Positions 6,553 through 7,032 of a stretch of DNA of 7,032 nt are shown here, piece after piece. Both the position numbers and the translations under genes were made by a program. The notes under the pieces were generated by a model. The model saw only the letters and a list, made by a program, of their open reading frames with translations, did not search any database and was not told the DNA's origin. How positions within the stretch are numbered: the stretch's first letter is position 1; each line of letters starts with the position of its first letter. This DNA is from JBLHHI01 sp047614125 (lineage in GTDB: Bacteria > Bacteroidota > Bacteroidia > NS11-12g > UBA9320). The DNA lies in the NCBI GenBank assembly GCA_047614125.1, contig JBLHHI010000148.1, forward strand, positions 1 to 7,032. The letters run 5' to 3'.

Positions 6553-6941
6553 GAAAAACCAATACCCACAAAAAATAAAAAATAAGGTGCTGAAATATTT
6601 GCGATTTCACCCGGGCTATTTCGTGGCAACCATTTTGCTTTTTGTGGTTGAAATAATCATTGCCATGTATTTTCATAATGATTTCATCCGATCGTATTTT
6701 GGCGATTTTATCGTGGTGATTTTCATGTATTTTTTTTTGATGACCTTTCTTAAAATCCCGCACAAGCCCACCGCCATCTTTGTGCTCTTTAATAGAGGGA
6801 TTGCAAAACATAAAGTTTATTAATAAATTGGGTTTGCAAGATCATACATGGGCTCAAATGGTATTGGGCACGTCGTTTTCGTGGTGGGATATGTTGATGT
6901 ATGCCTTGGGCGTTGCGGCGATAATTGGCCTTGAAACCTGA
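6551..6941 (+). pseudogene. Frameshifted DUF2809-type small membrane protein
   Basis: The frame from the ATG at 6551 gives an N-terminal half with a hydrophobic helix (about residues 23-42), then IRSYFGDFIVVIFMYFF, typical of DUF2809 proteins of unknown function. It then runs into unrelated residues and stops at 6821-6823. The expected C-terminal half continues in another frame: LIEGLQ, NKLGLQDHTWAQMV, then LGTSFSWWDMLMYALGVAAIIGLET to a TGA at 6939-6941. The phase changes between about 6779 and 6791. The stop codon and last codons lie inside the right terminal repeat, so the natural C-terminus may have been clipped. No ribosome binding site is evident, and the upstream region is the repeat array. 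An extended start at TTG 6494 would lie inside the repeat and is unlikely. A sequencing or assembly error is the main alternative to a true pseudogene. Confidence 0.75.
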
Positions 6942-7032
6942 GTTCGATTAATCTTTTCAAATTCAGATTTGTATAGAACCCAAGTAGTAAGGCGAAAACA
7001 GGAAGGTTTATGTTTATAAACCGACTGATTTC
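6934..7032. repeat. Right copy of the 99-bp perfect inverted repeat
   Basis: This is the exact reverse complement of 9-107 and is cut by the end of the window, so the full element may be longer. Its inner edge falls at the last codons of the DUF2809-type gene, as an insertion into the tail of that gene would produce. The outward strand repeats the AGGAAGG-ATG arrangement of the left copy. Confidence 0.9.
7010..7032 (+). CDS. Possible 5' end of an outward-reading gene inside the right terminal repeat
   Basis: An ATG at 7010 preceded by AGGAAGG (7000-7006) starts a frame reading MFINRLI before the window ends. It is the same start as the minus-strand one at 31, so the two copies would encode the same protein, reading away from the cyanophycin genes on both sides. 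A transposase is the natural guess, but too little is visible to identify it. Confidence 0.25.

Noticed and set aside
6348..6811. Overlapping minus-strand frames across the 50-bp repeats, including a repeated short peptide pattern.
   Set aside because: The repeated peptide is only translation of the tandem DNA repeat. The frames run antisense to the end of cphA and to the DUF2809-type gene.

Overview
The window carries a compact cyanophycin (multi-L-arginyl-poly-L-aspartate) storage and recycling locus from what looks like a member of the Bacteroidota, probably a flavobacterium-like lineage. That assignment is inferred from the character of the proteins, the near absence of Shine-Dalgarno sequences, -7 boxes resembling the Bacteroidota TAnnTTTG element, and a small CTGAACTTGTTTCAG palindrome of a type I recall from flavobacterial intergenic DNA. 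No rRNA or other phylogenetic marker is present.

Layout. Positions 9-107 and 6934-7032 are a perfect 99-bp inverted repeat. The right copy runs off the end of the window, so the element is probably longer. Each copy holds a possible outward-facing gene start, as expected of the ends of two insertion sequences in opposite orientation. Inside the left copy are two overlapping reading frames (163-897 and 887-1384) for an unrecognised membrane protein. Neither has an ATG, and a one-base indel would join them. After a 238-bp gap with a strong hairpin comes an isoaspartyl peptidase/type III asparaginase (1623-2546, +). It converges on a cyanophycinase (3499-2639, -), which is divergent from a cyanophycin synthetase (3759-6416, +). 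A 28-nt palindrome overlaps the synthetase stop codon and leads into two and a third copies of a 50-bp repeat built on GCGATGCATCGC. The repeat runs up to the start of a frameshifted DUF2809-type small membrane protein (6551-6941), whose stop codon lies in the right terminal repeat.

How the genes work together. CphA polymerises Asp and Arg from ATP. CphB cleaves the polymer to beta-Asp-Arg dipeptides, and the IaaA-type Ntn-hydrolase splits those into free Asp and Arg. Synthesis and both breakdown steps are therefore encoded within about 4.8 kb. CphA also carries an HxxEH motif in its N-domain, suggesting it can cut polymer to make its own primers. The three core genes appear intact, whereas the flanking genes look damaged and are bordered by repeats.
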